Of a DNA stretch of 64,000 bases, positions 9,195 to 17,382 are shown piece after piece. The notes under the pieces were generated by a model. The model saw only the letters and a list, made by a program, of their open reading frames with translations. It was not told where the DNA came from and searched no databases. The stretch's first letter is position 1, and every line of letters starts with the position of its first letter. The DNA is taken from assembly GCF_903994045.1 (NCBI RefSeq), contig NZ_CAJEWD010000003.1, forward strand, positions 1 through 64,000. The letters are read 5' to 3'. This DNA comes from Jeotgalicoccus meleagridis (lineage in GTDB: Bacteria; Bacillota; Bacilli; Staphylococcales; Salinicoccaceae). The translations under genes and the position numbers were made by a program.

Positions 9195-9225
9195 TTGACG
9201 AATTTTTATATTTAGGGTAACCTAA
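9195..9225 (+). promoter_or_regulatory. Promoter and MntR-type operator of mntABCD-R
   Basis: A -35 box TTGACG (9195-9200) precedes, at 17 bp, a weak -10 TAACCT (9218-9223). The -10 lies inside the inverted repeat TTAGG-GTAA-CCTAA (9212-9225), a good match for DtxR/MntR-type operators. A related half site (TTTAGGATAACC) follows at about 9233-9244. Repressor binding there would block the promoter, fitting manganese-dependent repression by the MntR encoded at the end of the operon. Confidence 0.65.
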
Positions 9226-9259
9226 TAATTAAATTTAGGATAACCAAGGAGAACTACAT

Positions 9260-10180
9260 ATGAAAAAACTACTACCCCTTATAATACTTTTGCTTTCTTC
9301 CTTTCTCGTCGCTTGTTCTAAGGATGAAGCGGCAGCTAATAGCAAGGAAAATATCGTTGTAACCACGACTTTTATAAATGATATGGTGTCTGTTTTAGAA
9401 AATAATATTGAAGGCTATAACGTGGAGCTCCTTATTCCAGCAGGGGAGGATCCCCATGTGTATGAGCCTAAGGCTAGTGATTTAAGAAAAATTGATCAGG
9501 CTGATTATGTTTTATATCACGGCTTAAATTTTGAAGGGAGAATGGCTGATTTACTTAAAGAAGGTACTTCCATCACTCGAAATTTTGAGACGAGTCATTT
9601 AACAGAAATGAAAGAAGGAAGTGAAACAATGACAGATCCACATTTCTGGTTTGATATAGAGCTTTACAAACAAGCTTTTACTGAGGTTAAAGAAGTACTC
9701 GTCAAGAATAATCCATCAGCTCAAGAACAATATGAAGAAAACTATGAGGCATATATTAAAGAACTTAATGAACTTCAAGTTTATGTAGAGAATAGAATAG
9801 ATGAGATTCCACAAGAATCGAGAATTTTAATCACTCCTCATGATGCTTTTGGTTATTTAGCACTGACACAAGATATACGCGTTCATGCGCCACAAGGATT
9901 TTCAACAGATGGTGAAGTTTCCAATCAAGCAATTGAAGAAACAGCTAATATCATTGTAGACAATAATATTAAATCTATTTTCTTAGAGACCACTACCAAC
10001 CCTAATCAGATGAAGAGACTTAAAGAGATTGTTTCCTCTAAAGGTCAGGACGTAGAACTTGTTAATAATGAAGACGATAAATTACTATCAGACTCTTTAG
10101 CTAAAGAAGGAAACGTTGGTGATAGTTACATCACTATGTATAAACATAATATCGATACGATTGTAGATAATTTAAAATAA
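9260..10180 (+). CDS. mntA: Manganese/metal ABC transporter substrate-binding lipoprotein
   Basis: A cluster A-I (ZnuA/PsaA-type) metal-binding lipoprotein of 306 residues. The signal peptide ends in the lipobox LVAC with Cys19 as the lipidated residue. Conserved metal-site segments are EDPHVYEP, DPHFWFD and APQGFSTDGEVSNQ. The His-rich loop typical of zinc-specific ZnuA/AdcA proteins is absent, which favours manganese (inference). It is the first gene of a five-gene operon ordered as in Bacillus mntABCD with two permeases. A strong AAGGAG site precedes the ATG, and the upstream operator points to MntR control. Confidence 0.9.
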   Translation: MKKLLPLIILLLSSFLVACSKDEAAANSKENIVVTTTFINDMVSVLENNIEGYNVELLIPAGEDPHVYEPKASDLRKIDQADYVLYHGLNFEGRMADLLKEGTSITRNFETSHLTEMKEGSETMTDPHFWFDIELYKQAFTEVKEVLVKNNPSAQEQYEENYEAYIKELNELQVYVENRIDEIPQESRILITPHDAFGYLALTQDIRVHAPQGFSTDGEVSNQAIEETANIIVDNNIKSIFLETTTNPNQMKRLKEIVSSKGQDVELVNNEDDKLLSDSLAKEGNVGDSYITMYKHNIDTIVDNLK

Positions 10181-10192
10181 GGAGCGGGTATT

Positions 10193-10915
10193 TTGTTTGA
10201 TTATGCGATTGAAACACAAGATTTAACTGTGGCATACCAAGGAAAGATTGCCATAGAAAATATAAATTTGAAATTAAAAAGAGCATCCAGAACAGCAATT
10301 GTCGGTCCTAATGGTGCGGGTAAGTCTACTTTGATTAAAGCTATTCTGTCCTTAGAAAAAAGAGTCACAGGACAAGTCTCAATAGAAGGTGATGATTCCA
10401 AAAAGGCACGCCAAAAGATTGCCTATGTGCCTCAAAAAGGTGATGTCAATTGGGATTTTCCAACTACTGTTTTGGACGTTGTTATCATGGGACGATATAG
10501 CCATATGGGTTGGTTTAAGAGACCGAGTAAAGAGGATAAAGACATTGCTTTAAATGCTTTAAAAGCAATGAAGATGATCAAGTTTAAAGATCGACAAATT
10601 TCACAACTGTCAGGTGGACAGAGACAGAGGGTGTTTTTAGCACGTGCCATGGCAGAAGAAGCTGATATATACATTATGGATGAACCGCTTCAAGGTATTG
10701 ATATTAAGACAGAAGCCTTGATTATGGAAACCATCAAGAACCTGCAAGAAAAAGGCAAAACCTTCCTCATCGTTCATCATAATATATCCACAGTTCCAGA
10801 CTACTTCGATCATGTCATCATGCTCAATCAAACTATCCAAGCATCGGGTAGTGTTAATGATGTTTTGACAGAAGGAAATATTAAAAATACTTACTATGAA
10901 ATGAGTGATGAATAG
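10193..10915 (+). CDS. mntB: Manganese ABC transporter ATP-binding protein
   Basis: The ATPase of the manganese importer, 240 residues. It has Walker A GPNGAGKST (about 38-46), Q-loop YVPQKGDVNW, signature LSGGQRQR, Walker B IYIMDEP and an H-loop VHHN. The start is a TTG at 10193 preceded by AAGGAG; there is no in-frame ATG close by. It lies 12 bases after mntA, and its TAG stop overlaps the GTG of mntC by one base. Confidence 0.9.
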   Translation: MFDYAIETQDLTVAYQGKIAIENINLKLKRASRTAIVGPNGAGKSTLIKAILSLEKRVTGQVSIEGDDSKKARQKIAYVPQKGDVNWDFPTTVLDVVIMGRYSHMGWFKRPSKEDKDIALNALKAMKMIKFKDRQISQLSGGQRQRVFLARAMAEEADIYIMDEPLQGIDIKTEALIMETIKNLQEKGKTFLIVHHNISTVPDYFDHVIMLNQTIQASGSVNDVLTEGNIKNTYYEMSDE

Positions 10916-11790
10916 TGGATATTCTTTCTTCTTATTCATTCATCATTGTGATGCTAGGCACTTTGGTTTTAGCAGTCGCATGTGCTTGTATCGGTTCTAT
11001 ATCCGTCTTTAAAGGACAGAGTTTAATTGGAGATGCAATCGGGCATGCAACTTTTCCAGGTGTAGTCTTAGCATTTATGATCTTCGGTGTTTTAGATAGT
11101 GCTTACTTAATTATTGGTGCAATCGTCTTTGGCATCTTAGCTTTTCACTTAATTCAGAAGATAACAGATCATTCAAAAGTTACTTTAGATAGTGCTCTAG
11201 CCCTTATTCTAAGTGGTTTTTTCGGACTAGGTCTTGTCTTAAAAAGCTATGTTCAAGGGCACCCAAACTTTAATGGTTCACAAGGGATCGATGACTTCAT
11301 ATTTGGTCAAGCCGCCTACATGCTTAGAAGTGATGTGTATTTAATTATAGCTGCAGCCGTGGTCAGTCTTCTCTTATTCTATGTATTTTATCAACCTATA
11401 AAAATATATATTTTTGACCAAACCTTTAGTCAAACGCTCGGAATCAAACAATCTTTAATGAATGGTCTGGTTTTAATTATGACGATTTCCCTAATTGCTG
11501 TTGGGCTGAAAGCTGTCGGTGCGATCCTAATTGTAAACTTACTGATTGCACCCACTGTAATCGGACGTCTATGGTGTACAAGCTATCCTTATGTTTTAGC
11601 TCTCGGCATGATTGTAGCTGGGATATCTGCATTTATAGGTACTTATCTGTCCACAGCATTTGTCGGTATTGCAACAGGGCCAGCGATTATCTTAGTACTT
11701 TCTTGTGCCCTCTTAATTTCTTTAATTGTTGCACCAAGTGGACCCATCAAAGCATTAATAAATAAAAGAAGGGTCGGTAATCAACTATGA
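10915..11790 (+). CDS. mntC: Manganese ABC transporter permease (first)
   Basis: An ABC-3 family permease of 291 residues with eight to nine hydrophobic segments and the characteristic FKGQSLIGDAIGHATFPG region near residues 30-47. It starts with GTG overlapping the mntB stop by one base, and its own stop overlaps the next ATG by four bases. With mntD it should form a heterodimeric membrane channel for Mn2+ or Fe2+. Confidence 0.88.
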   Translation: MDILSSYSFIIVMLGTLVLAVACACIGSISVFKGQSLIGDAIGHATFPGVVLAFMIFGVLDSAYLIIGAIVFGILAFHLIQKITDHSKVTLDSALALILSGFFGLGLVLKSYVQGHPNFNGSQGIDDFIFGQAAYMLRSDVYLIIAAAVVSLLLFYVFYQPIKIYIFDQTFSQTLGIKQSLMNGLVLIMTISLIAVGLKAVGAILIVNLLIAPTVIGRLWCTSYPYVLALGMIVAGISAFIGTYLSTAFVGIATGPAIILVLSCALLISLIVAPSGPIKALINKRRVGNQL

Positions 11791-12644
11791 TAGAAGTATT
11801 GCTCGTCTTACTACTCACTGCCCTATCAACCGCACTACTCGGTGTCTTTTTAGTTTTAAGAGGCCAAGCAATGACAACAGATGCGATTAGCCATACTATC
11901 TTACTTGGAATTGTCATCGCATTTTTTATAACAAATGACTTACGTTCACCTCTTTTGATTATTGGAGCAACCCTAGTTGGTTTGATCACCGTCTATCTTA
12001 TTGAAGTTATAGGTCAGTCAAAACTCGTTTCTAAAGATGCAGCGACTGGCCTAGTCTTTACATCCCTCTTTGCCCTAGCCGTTATTTTAGTTAGTAAATA
12101 CTTAGATAATATTCATCTAGATCTTGATATCGTCCTCATGGGTCAGGTACTATTTGCACCGCTTAATAGAATAGAAATTTTAGGAATCGATCTACCTTAC
12201 GCATTATGGCAGTTAGCCATTGTATTACTGATTAACGTCACATTCGTCGCCTTATTTTACAAGGAGCTTAAACTATCAAGTTTCGACCCTGTCTACTCAA
12301 TAGTTTCAGGCTTTTCAACAAGCATTATTTACTACAGTTTGATGTCTTTAGTTTCAGTCACTGCTGTTACTGCCTTTGATGCAGTTGGCACTATACTGGT
12401 CATTAGTTTCTTCACGGCTCCAGCTGCAACAGCTTTTTTATTATCTAAAAAATTATCAACCATGATATGGATTAGTCTAATGTTTGCCGCTATCAACAGT
12501 TTAGTCGGTGGTACTTTTGGTTACTTAACCGATACTTCGATTTCAGGAAGTGTCGCTGTCATCTCTATGATTAGCTTCTTTCTTGTATTCTTATTTAGAA
12601 AAGATGGTCCAATCTTAAGTAAAATTCATTTGCCAGTTCCATAA
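11787..12644 (+). CDS. mntD: Manganese ABC transporter permease (second)
   Basis: A second ABC-3 family permease, 285 residues, with the same topology and the equivalent LRGQAMTTDAISHTILLG segment near residues 26-45. Its ATG overlaps the mntC stop (ATGA). Two different permeases fit the Bacillus MntABCD/SitABCD architecture rather than the single-permease MntABC of Staphylococcus aureus. Confidence 0.88.
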   Translation: MIEVLLVLLLTALSTALLGVFLVLRGQAMTTDAISHTILLGIVIAFFITNDLRSPLLIIGATLVGLITVYLIEVIGQSKLVSKDAATGLVFTSLFALAVILVSKYLDNIHLDLDIVLMGQVLFAPLNRIEILGIDLPYALWQLAIVLLINVTFVALFYKELKLSSFDPVYSIVSGFSTSIIYYSLMSLVSVTAVTAFDAVGTILVISFFTAPAATAFLLSKKLSTMIWISLMFAAINSLVGGTFGYLTDTSISGSVAVISMISFFLVFLFRKDGPILSKIHLPVP

Positions 12645-12689
12645 AAGTTCTTCATAATTAGTGATGAACTTTGTGAATGGAGGGTAACC

Positions 12690-13340
12690 ATGAGCCCCAC
12701 TAAAGAAGATTATTTAAAAGTATTGTTTGAACTCGGCGCTTGGAAGATTCAAGTTCCTAATAAAGAAATTGCAGAACGTTTAGGTATTGCCCCACCAACA
12801 GTAACAGAGATGATGAACAGCTTGGTTAAGACAGGTTGGGTTGAATATATTCCTTATAAAGGCTCTAAGCTAACAAAAGAAGGCGCTGAATATGCTAAAC
12901 GTTTAATAAGAAAACATCGTTTATGGGAAGTGTTTCTCGTGAAAAACCTTAATTTTTCACAAGATGAAGTTCACGACGAAGCTGAATTACTAGAGCATTC
13001 CACAAGCGATATATTAGCAGATCGACTAGAAGCTTATTTAGATTATCCAACACACTGCCCACATGGTGGTGCGATCCCTCTAGACTTAATGGATCAACAA
13101 GAAAAAGTTTCTGTACGCTTATCCGATGTTAAAATTGGTAAAACAGTGACCATTTCTCGTATGTTGAATGAAGAAAAATTAGTTCAATATTTTAAACGTG
13201 CGAATTTAAATGTCCAAGACCAGATTATTATAACTGGTAGTGATAAAAAGCTAGACTTACTCTTCATAGAAAATAAAACGACCAAAGAGAATGTAGAACT
13301 CAGCCAAACAATTGGTCATTATCTATTCGTGGTAGAGTAA
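12690..13340 (+). CDS. mntR: Manganese-responsive transcriptional repressor, DtxR family
   Basis: A 216-residue DtxR/MntR-family regulator. The N-terminal winged helix covers about 1-65 (IAERLGIAPPTVTEMMNSL is the recognition region). The dimerisation/metal domain reads RKHRLWEVFL..HDEAELLEH..THCPHGG, with the usual Glu, His and Cys ligands. A C-terminal FeoA/SH3-like domain follows (about 145-216), as in the longer staphylococcal MntR. Encoded last in the operon it likely controls, behind GGAGGG. Probable target: the palindrome before mntA. Confidence 0.88.
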   Translation: MSPTKEDYLKVLFELGAWKIQVPNKEIAERLGIAPPTVTEMMNSLVKTGWVEYIPYKGSKLTKEGAEYAKRLIRKHRLWEVFLVKNLNFSQDEVHDEAELLEHSTSDILADRLEAYLDYPTHCPHGGAIPLDLMDQQEKVSVRLSDVKIGKTVTISRMLNEEKLVQYFKRANLNVQDQIIITGSDKKLDLLFIENKTTKENVELSQTIGHYLFVVE

Positions 13341-13361
13341 TCTTAATCAGAATACATGACG

Positions 13362-13392
13362 AAAAAGCGACGTCACAGTGACGTCGCTTTTT
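13362..13392. terminator. Bidirectional terminator between mntR and dps
   Basis: GC-rich inverted repeat GCGACGTCAC/GTGACGTCGC (13367-13387) flanked by an A run and a T run, so it can end transcription from both the + strand (mntR) and the minus strand (dps). Confidence 0.9.
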
Positions 13393-13417
13393 GTTTAATA
13401 TTGAGTTAAAAATTTTA

Positions 13418-13873
13418 TTATTGGCCTAAATATGATTTAAGCATCCAGTTATTTTTCTCGATATCTTGAGAAATACCTGTGAACATATCTGCAGTACGGT
13501 CATCTCCTGCTTCATCTGCAGTTTTAACTGCTTGAGCAAGTTCAGCTGATAATACTTCAAAGTCCTCAGTTAATTGTTTAACCATAGCTTTAGCATCTAA
13601 ACCATATTCAGCTTCATCAATACTTGATTCTTCAAGTGCTTCTGTTAATTTAGCAATTGGCTCACCGTCTAAAGTAAGGATTCTTTCTGCTAAATCATCA
13701 ACGTAAATACCTACTGCATCATATAGTTCTTCAAATTTAGCATGTAGTGAGAAGAAGTTAGGTCCTTTAACGTACCAGTGATAGTTGTGTAATTTAGTCC
13801 ATAATACTGTGTTGTTAGCGAGTTGTTTGTTAAGTGCCTCGATTACTGCTGCTTTTTCTTTTACTTGTACCAT
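13418..13873 (-). CDS. dps: Dps-family ferritin-like DNA-protecting protein
   Basis: A miniferritin of 151 residues that oxidises and stores iron and protects DNA under oxidative stress. The dinuclear ferroxidase motif is visible: KLHNYHWYVKGPNFFSLHAK (about 26-45) followed by FEELYD and the YVDDLAERI helix. Length matches the family. It carries a strong ribosome site (AAAGGTGAT) and a promoter framed by two PerR/Fur-like boxes. It is monocistronic. Confidence 0.93.
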   Translation of the reverse strand: MVQVKEKAAVIEALNKQLANNTVLWTKLHNYHWYVKGPNFFSLHAKFEELYDAVGIYVDDLAERILTLDGEPIAKLTEALEESSIDEAEYGLDAKAMVKQLTEDFEVLSAELAQAVKTADEAGDDRTADMFTGISQDIEKNNWMLKSYLGQ

Positions 13874-13929
13874 TATAAAATCACCTTTCCCTTTTCTTTA
13901 TATAAACTTCATTTTTCGCAACTTCTTAT

Positions 13930-14013
13930 TTAGAATCATTCTTATCTATATATTCATTATAGCAAGCAGGAAAATATTAATCAAGTCTTATTTAGAATAA
14001 TTATAAATAAGAC
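13930..14013 (-). promoter_or_regulatory. dps promoter with two PerR/Fur-like operators
   Basis: On the minus strand a -35 TTGATT (13979-13984) and -10 TATAAT (13956-13961) are spaced by 17 bp. A 15-bp near-palindrome TTAGAATCATTCTTA lies just downstream (13930-13944). A second box, TTAGAATAATTATAA (13992-14006), lies just upstream of the -35 and matches the PerR consensus at all but one position. The upstream box is embedded in a longer inverted repeat with 10-bp arms (13985-13994, 14004-14013). Confidence 0.65.
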
Positions 14014-14060
14014 TAACCTATCTTCCTAACAGTTATCAATACCCTTAGTGTATTTGTATA

Positions 14061-14096
14061 AACATAAAAATGACTGGTTTATATTAAACCAGTCAT
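14061..14096 (-). terminator. Rho-independent terminator of the HAD hydrolase gene
   Basis: A 12-bp stem (14070-14081 with 14085-14096) with a three-base loop, followed on the minus strand by TTTTTATG. It overlaps the stop codon of the HAD gene. Confidence 0.85.
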
Positions 14097-14858
14097 CTCT
14101 AATCCTTCTACTAAACCATTGTCATCAACGTGACCTGTTTGGTAGCGACTCACTCTTTTTACTTCATCGACGCCATTACCCATAGCAACACTATTTTTAA
14201 CTAAACTGAGCATCTCTACATCGTTAGGTCCATCTCCAAAAGCGTAAACTTGAGCTAAGTCAATTCCCATTTTTTCTATTAACATTTCAATACCTTTAGC
14301 CTTAGATCCACCTTTAGGTATGACGTCTGTGGCAAACTCATGCCATCTAAGAAAATACACGTCATCAAAGGCTTTAATATATGGATCTTCTTCACCCTCT
14401 TCACAGAAAAGTAAAGCTTGATAAATATCGTTATTTTGATAGTAAGAACGATCTTCATTTACTTGGAAGTTTAACTTTAAAGAGCCAATCCCTTCTTTAA
14501 CATGATTATGCTCTCTAGTACTCACCCTGAGATCATTTTCATCGCAATAAGCGACAGGATGATCATTCTTGTAGGCACGTTTTGTTAAATCATCAAGCGT
14601 TTCTTCAGAGATAGCATTTTGATAAATGACTTCTCCTTCATAGACAATATATTGACCGTTGTAACTAATATAAGTCTCTATGCCAAGTGATTCTCTCAAT
14701 TCTTTGAACATAAATGGTCCACGACCGGTTGCAATAGCAACAATATGGCCCTCATCTTTTAATTTCAAAATGGCTTCTTGAGCTTTTGCTGGCACTTTTT
14801 TATCCGAGTTATAAAGCGTACCGTCAATATCGAAAAAAATCAGTTTTTTATCAGTCAT
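14079..14858 (-). CDS. Cof-type HAD-IIB family hydrolase
   Basis: A haloacid-dehalogenase superfamily phosphatase of 259 residues. Motif I is FFDIDGTLYNSD at residues 8-19 (nucleophile Asp), motif II AIATGRG, motif III Lys in the PKGGSKAKG segment, and motif IV FGDGPNDVEML. The cap is type IIB. Such enzymes dephosphorylate sugar phosphates, FMN or similar small molecules; the substrate here cannot be assigned. The ribosome site GAGGGAG precedes the ATG. It ends in its own terminator. Confidence 0.88.
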   Translation of the reverse strand: MTDKKLIFFDIDGTLYNSDKKVPAKAQEAILKLKDEGHIVAIATGRGPFMFKELRESLGIETYISYNGQYIVYEGEVIYQNAISEETLDDLTKRAYKNDHPVAYCDENDLRVSTREHNHVKEGIGSLKLNFQVNEDRSYYQNNDIYQALLFCEEGEEDPYIKAFDDVYFLRWHEFATDVIPKGGSKAKGIEMLIEKMGIDLAQVYAFGDGPNDVEMLSLVKNSVAMGNGVDEVKRVSRYQTGHVDDNGLVEGLEMTGLI

Positions 14859-14876
14859 ATGTGCTCCCTCTTCATT

Positions 14877-15284
14877 TTAAATAATGTAGACATTAGTTAA
14901 TACAACGACACCAACAATAGCAAATAACCAAATCACAAGCATTACTAGATTGGCCTTGTCGTAAAATGTTCGATATAGAGAAAAATCAGTAACCATATTC
15001 ATGACGAGTTGTAAGATGACCACTGACATTAACAACCAAATACCAAATTCATTATTTCCCGAGAAATATACGATAATCGCTGCAAGATAAAGGACTATCA
15101 TCACTACAAAAAACACTCTTTCTTTAACTTGTAGTTTCATTCTCATCACTTTGGCAATGCTTTTTTCATCAGTGAAATATCTTCTCTCATCAAAAGAGAA
15201 ATGAATTCTCTCCTTGTTTAAAAAACTAATCGTAAAGAATTTAATTAATAGTCCCCCAACGAGAACAAATAATAGTATGTGCAT
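14877..15284 (-). CDS. Hypothetical membrane protein, four predicted helices
   Basis: A 135-residue protein that I do not recognise. Hydrophobic segments lie at about 2-20, 57-75, 80-100 and 110-132. A charged loop of about 35 residues separates the first and second, with FSFDERRYFTDEKS and several Lys and Arg. AGGAGCG precedes the ATG. It lies between rnhA and the HAD gene with gaps of only 8 and 18 bases, so the three are probably one transcript. Confidence 0.7.
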   Translation of the reverse strand: MHILLFVLVGGLLIKFFTISFLNKERIHFSFDERRYFTDEKSIAKVMRMKLQVKERVFFVVMIVLYLAAIIVYFSGNNEFGIWLLMSVVILQLVMNMVTDFSLYRTFYDKANLVMLVIWLFAIVGVVVLTNVYII

Positions 15285-15292
15285 AATCGCTC

Positions 15293-15886
15293 CTATTTAT
15301 TTACCGCTTGTTTAGCAAGCTCATCAGCAAGCTCGTTATATTTTACTCCAGTATGTGCTTTAACTTTATAAAAATGTATCTTAATTTTCTCTTTATAGGC
15401 ATGCATCGTACGAACATATTGTTGTGTCACTTCATTCTTAGCTTGCCATTCTTTAGTGTACCATTTTTCAAGACCAAGATAATCGTAATACACATAGATC
15501 TCTGGATAACCGTTTTTTATGGCCCAATCAACTGCATATAAGATGCCAGCAATTTCAGCCCCAACATTCCACAAGTTAGCTTTAGGGTTAACTTCCGCTC
15601 TTTGAGCCTTAGTATGAATTACCTTGTCATCGACAATTAATACTGCCCCAAAACCTGCTTTTTCACTTCTTCTATCATATGAACCGTCAACATAGGCAAT
15701 TAAAGATGATAACGGAATGTTTTTAGGTGCATTAGAACCACCATTTAAAAAGTCTTCTGCTTCTTTTTTTGTTTTAAAGGATTTAAACTCAGCTCCACTA
15801 TAGCCTTTTACTGCTTTTTGACAAGTTGGCCAATCATTAAAGATGCCAGTTTGATGGCCTTTTCTTACTGCATAGTATTTCCCCAT
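15293..15886 (-). CDS. rnhA: Ribonuclease HI with N-terminal hybrid-binding domain
   Basis: A 197-residue two-domain protein. Residues 1-48 (YYAVRKGHQTGIFNDWPTC and onwards) form the caulimovirus-type RNA/DNA hybrid-binding domain. The RNase H fold from about 62 contains YVDGSYD, the acidic GAEIAG and a late TGVKYNELADELA. It degrades RNA in RNA-DNA hybrids. The catalytic Asp and Glu positions appear retained. AAAGGAG precedes the ATG. It is the first gene of the short transcript running down to 14079. Confidence 0.88.
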   Translation of the reverse strand: MGKYYAVRKGHQTGIFNDWPTCQKAVKGYSGAEFKSFKTKKEAEDFLNGGSNAPKNIPLSSLIAYVDGSYDRRSEKAGFGAVLIVDDKVIHTKAQRAEVNPKANLWNVGAEIAGILYAVDWAIKNGYPEIYVYYDYLGLEKWYTKEWQAKNEVTQQYVRTMHAYKEKIKIHFYKVKAHTGVKYNELADELAKQAVNK

Positions 15887-15900
15887 TATTATACTCCTTT

Positions 15901-15936
15901 ACATAAATAACCACTCATGATTATATCATGAGTGGT
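15901..15936 (-). terminator. Terminator after the MetE-like gene
   Basis: An 11-bp stem (ACCACTCATGA with TCATGAGTGGT, 15910-15920 and 15926-15936) lies just after the stop at 15944 on the minus strand. Its tail is AT-rich but not a pure T run. Confidence 0.6.
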
Positions 15937-15943
15937 CTTTGGC

Positions 15944-17029
15944 TTATAATAATTCTTCAGCAAGATCAATGACGTATCTTAATTTTCTCCACTGTTCTTC
16001 TTCTGTAAGAACATTACCGTGGTGTGTTGAAGAGAATCCACATTGGGGACTTAAACATAATTGTTCTTTCGGTACAAACTGACTCGCTTCTTCAATGCGT
16101 GCTTTGATTACTTCTTTGTCTTCAAGTTCACCTGATTTTGAAGTGAGTAAGCCGAGTACTACACTTGGTCCGCCATTTGGAATTTCAGCAAGGGGTTTAA
16201 AGTCACCCGAACGGTCGTCATCATATTCTAAAAAGAAACCGTCCACCTTTTCTTTAGCAAATAAAACAGGGGCAATTTTGGCATATGAACCTTCAAAAGC
16301 CCAAGTAGAACGGTAATTTCCTCGACATAGATGTGTTGTAATGACCATGTCATCTGGTTTAACCTCTAGGGCTCCGTTCACTACTCTTAGAGCAAGATCG
16401 ATGAGTTGCTCACGGTTATAACCACTTTCTTGGTAAGGCTCTTCTTCTGTATTCAGTCTAGCAATATAAACATCATCTAGTTGTAAATAACGACAACCTA
16501 CATCATAGAAAGCGAGTATGGCGTCTTGATAGGCTGCAATAATGTCATCAGCATATTCTTCAATATCAGGATAAATTTCTTTATTACGAACACCATAGTT
16601 AAAGAATTGGTTAGGTGAAGGAATCGTTTGTTTAGGAACTGCTCTATCACCGACGATTTCTTTAAACAAGATAAACTCCTTAACGTGTGGATGGTTTTTA
16701 TCGAATGAGATTTTACCGATATTACGGATATTATAGGCTTCTGTTTTCATACCTTTGAAAGTATATCCTTCTTCTGGAACATAACCTTCAAATCCACCGA
16801 CGTGCTCCATGAAGTCTGTATGCCAAAAGCGGCGTCTAAACTCTCCATCTGTAACTGCTTTTAGGCCGACTTCTATTTGTTTATCAACAACTTTTTCTAT
16901 TTCTTCAGTTTCAATTTTAAAGAGCTCATCCTTAGAAATTTCACCTGCTTCAAAATCTTTTCTAGCTTGATGAATTCTTTCTGGTCTGAGTAAACTTCCA
17001 ACGTGATCCGCTTTAAATGGTGCTGACAT
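15944..17029 (-). CDS. MetE-like methionine synthase family protein (YxjG/YxjH type)
   Basis: A 361-residue protein matching the C-terminal catalytic domain of cobalamin-independent methionine synthase, without the N-terminal half. Zinc-ligand segments are present: THLCRGN (His and Cys) and LSPQCGFSS (Cys). The start reads FKADHVGSLLRP, usual for YxjG/YxjH. The likely role is methyl transfer to homocysteine or a related thiol in the cytoplasm; the methyl donor is not known. It is single-gene and sits behind a SAM-I riboswitch, so it should be expressed when S-adenosylmethionine is scarce. Confidence 0.9.
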   Translation of the reverse strand: MSAPFKADHVGSLLRPERIHQARKDFEAGEISKDELFKIETEEIEKVVDKQIEVGLKAVTDGEFRRRFWHTDFMEHVGGFEGYVPEEGYTFKGMKTEAYNIRNIGKISFDKNHPHVKEFILFKEIVGDRAVPKQTIPSPNQFFNYGVRNKEIYPDIEEYADDIIAAYQDAILAFYDVGCRYLQLDDVYIARLNTEEEPYQESGYNREQLIDLALRVVNGALEVKPDDMVITTHLCRGNYRSTWAFEGSYAKIAPVLFAKEKVDGFFLEYDDDRSGDFKPLAEIPNGGPSVVLGLLTSKSGELEDKEVIKARIEEASQFVPKEQLCLSPQCGFSSTHHGNVLTEEEQWRKLRYVIDLAEELL

Positions 17030-17059
17030 GTTACAACCTCTTTCGAATTTATTTTTAAA

Positions 17060-17222
17060 TAAATAAAACCCCTTTTAATGTGTCGAGATTAAAAAGAGGA
17101 ATACATGTCCATCTTCTCATCTTCAAGTCACAAATAACTAAAGGAATTAGCACAGTACCACATTCGGCCTGTTGCTGAGGTATCGTCGGGCCTATTCCCT
17201 ACACCTCTCTTGATAAGAATTT
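17060..17222 (-). promoter_or_regulatory. SAM-I (S-box) riboswitch with terminator
   Basis: On the minus strand the leader begins with CTTATCAAGAGAGGTG, followed by the S-box core blocks (AGGCCCGACGATACC, CAGCAAC, GTGCTAATTCC). The aptamer closes with GATGAGAAG near 17113-17124. A terminator follows: stem CCTCTTTTTAAT with ATTAAAAGGGG (17069-17079 and 17088-17099), then TTTTATTTATTT. High SAM should favour the terminator. Confidence 0.93.
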
Positions 17223-17242
17223 TATTTATTCAATTGATTAGT

Positions 17243-17272
17243 ATGTTAGCATTTTCCTTAATATTCTGTCAA
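17243..17272 (-). promoter_or_regulatory. Promoter of the S-box leader
   Basis: Consensus -35 TTGACA (17267-17272) and -10 TAACAT (17243-17248) at 18-bp spacing on the minus strand, about 25 bases before the riboswitch. Confidence 0.75.
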
Positions 17273-17312
17273 ATATATAAAATTATTTTCATATGGAAAC
17301 AGTTTCATTGAT

Positions 17313-17344
17313 TTGATGGCTAGACTTCAAGTCTATACTGTAAT
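17313..17344 (+). promoter_or_regulatory. Promoter region with palindrome before the MFS gene
   Basis: A 15-bp palindrome TAGACTT-C-AAGTCTA (17321-17335) lies between a -35-like TTGATG (17313-17318) and a -10-like TGTAAT (17339-17344), giving a 20-bp spacer. Over-long spacers filled by a palindrome are typical of MerR-family promoters, so a MerR-type activator is possible. TATACT (17334-17339) is an alternative -10. Confidence 0.4.
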
Positions 17345-17382
17345 AAGATTTCCTTTGTACTTTTTTAACTGAGGAGGCTTAT

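Noticed and set aside
17060-17222. T-box leader instead of a SAM riboswitch
   Set aside because: No T-box sequence is present, while all S-box core blocks occur in order.
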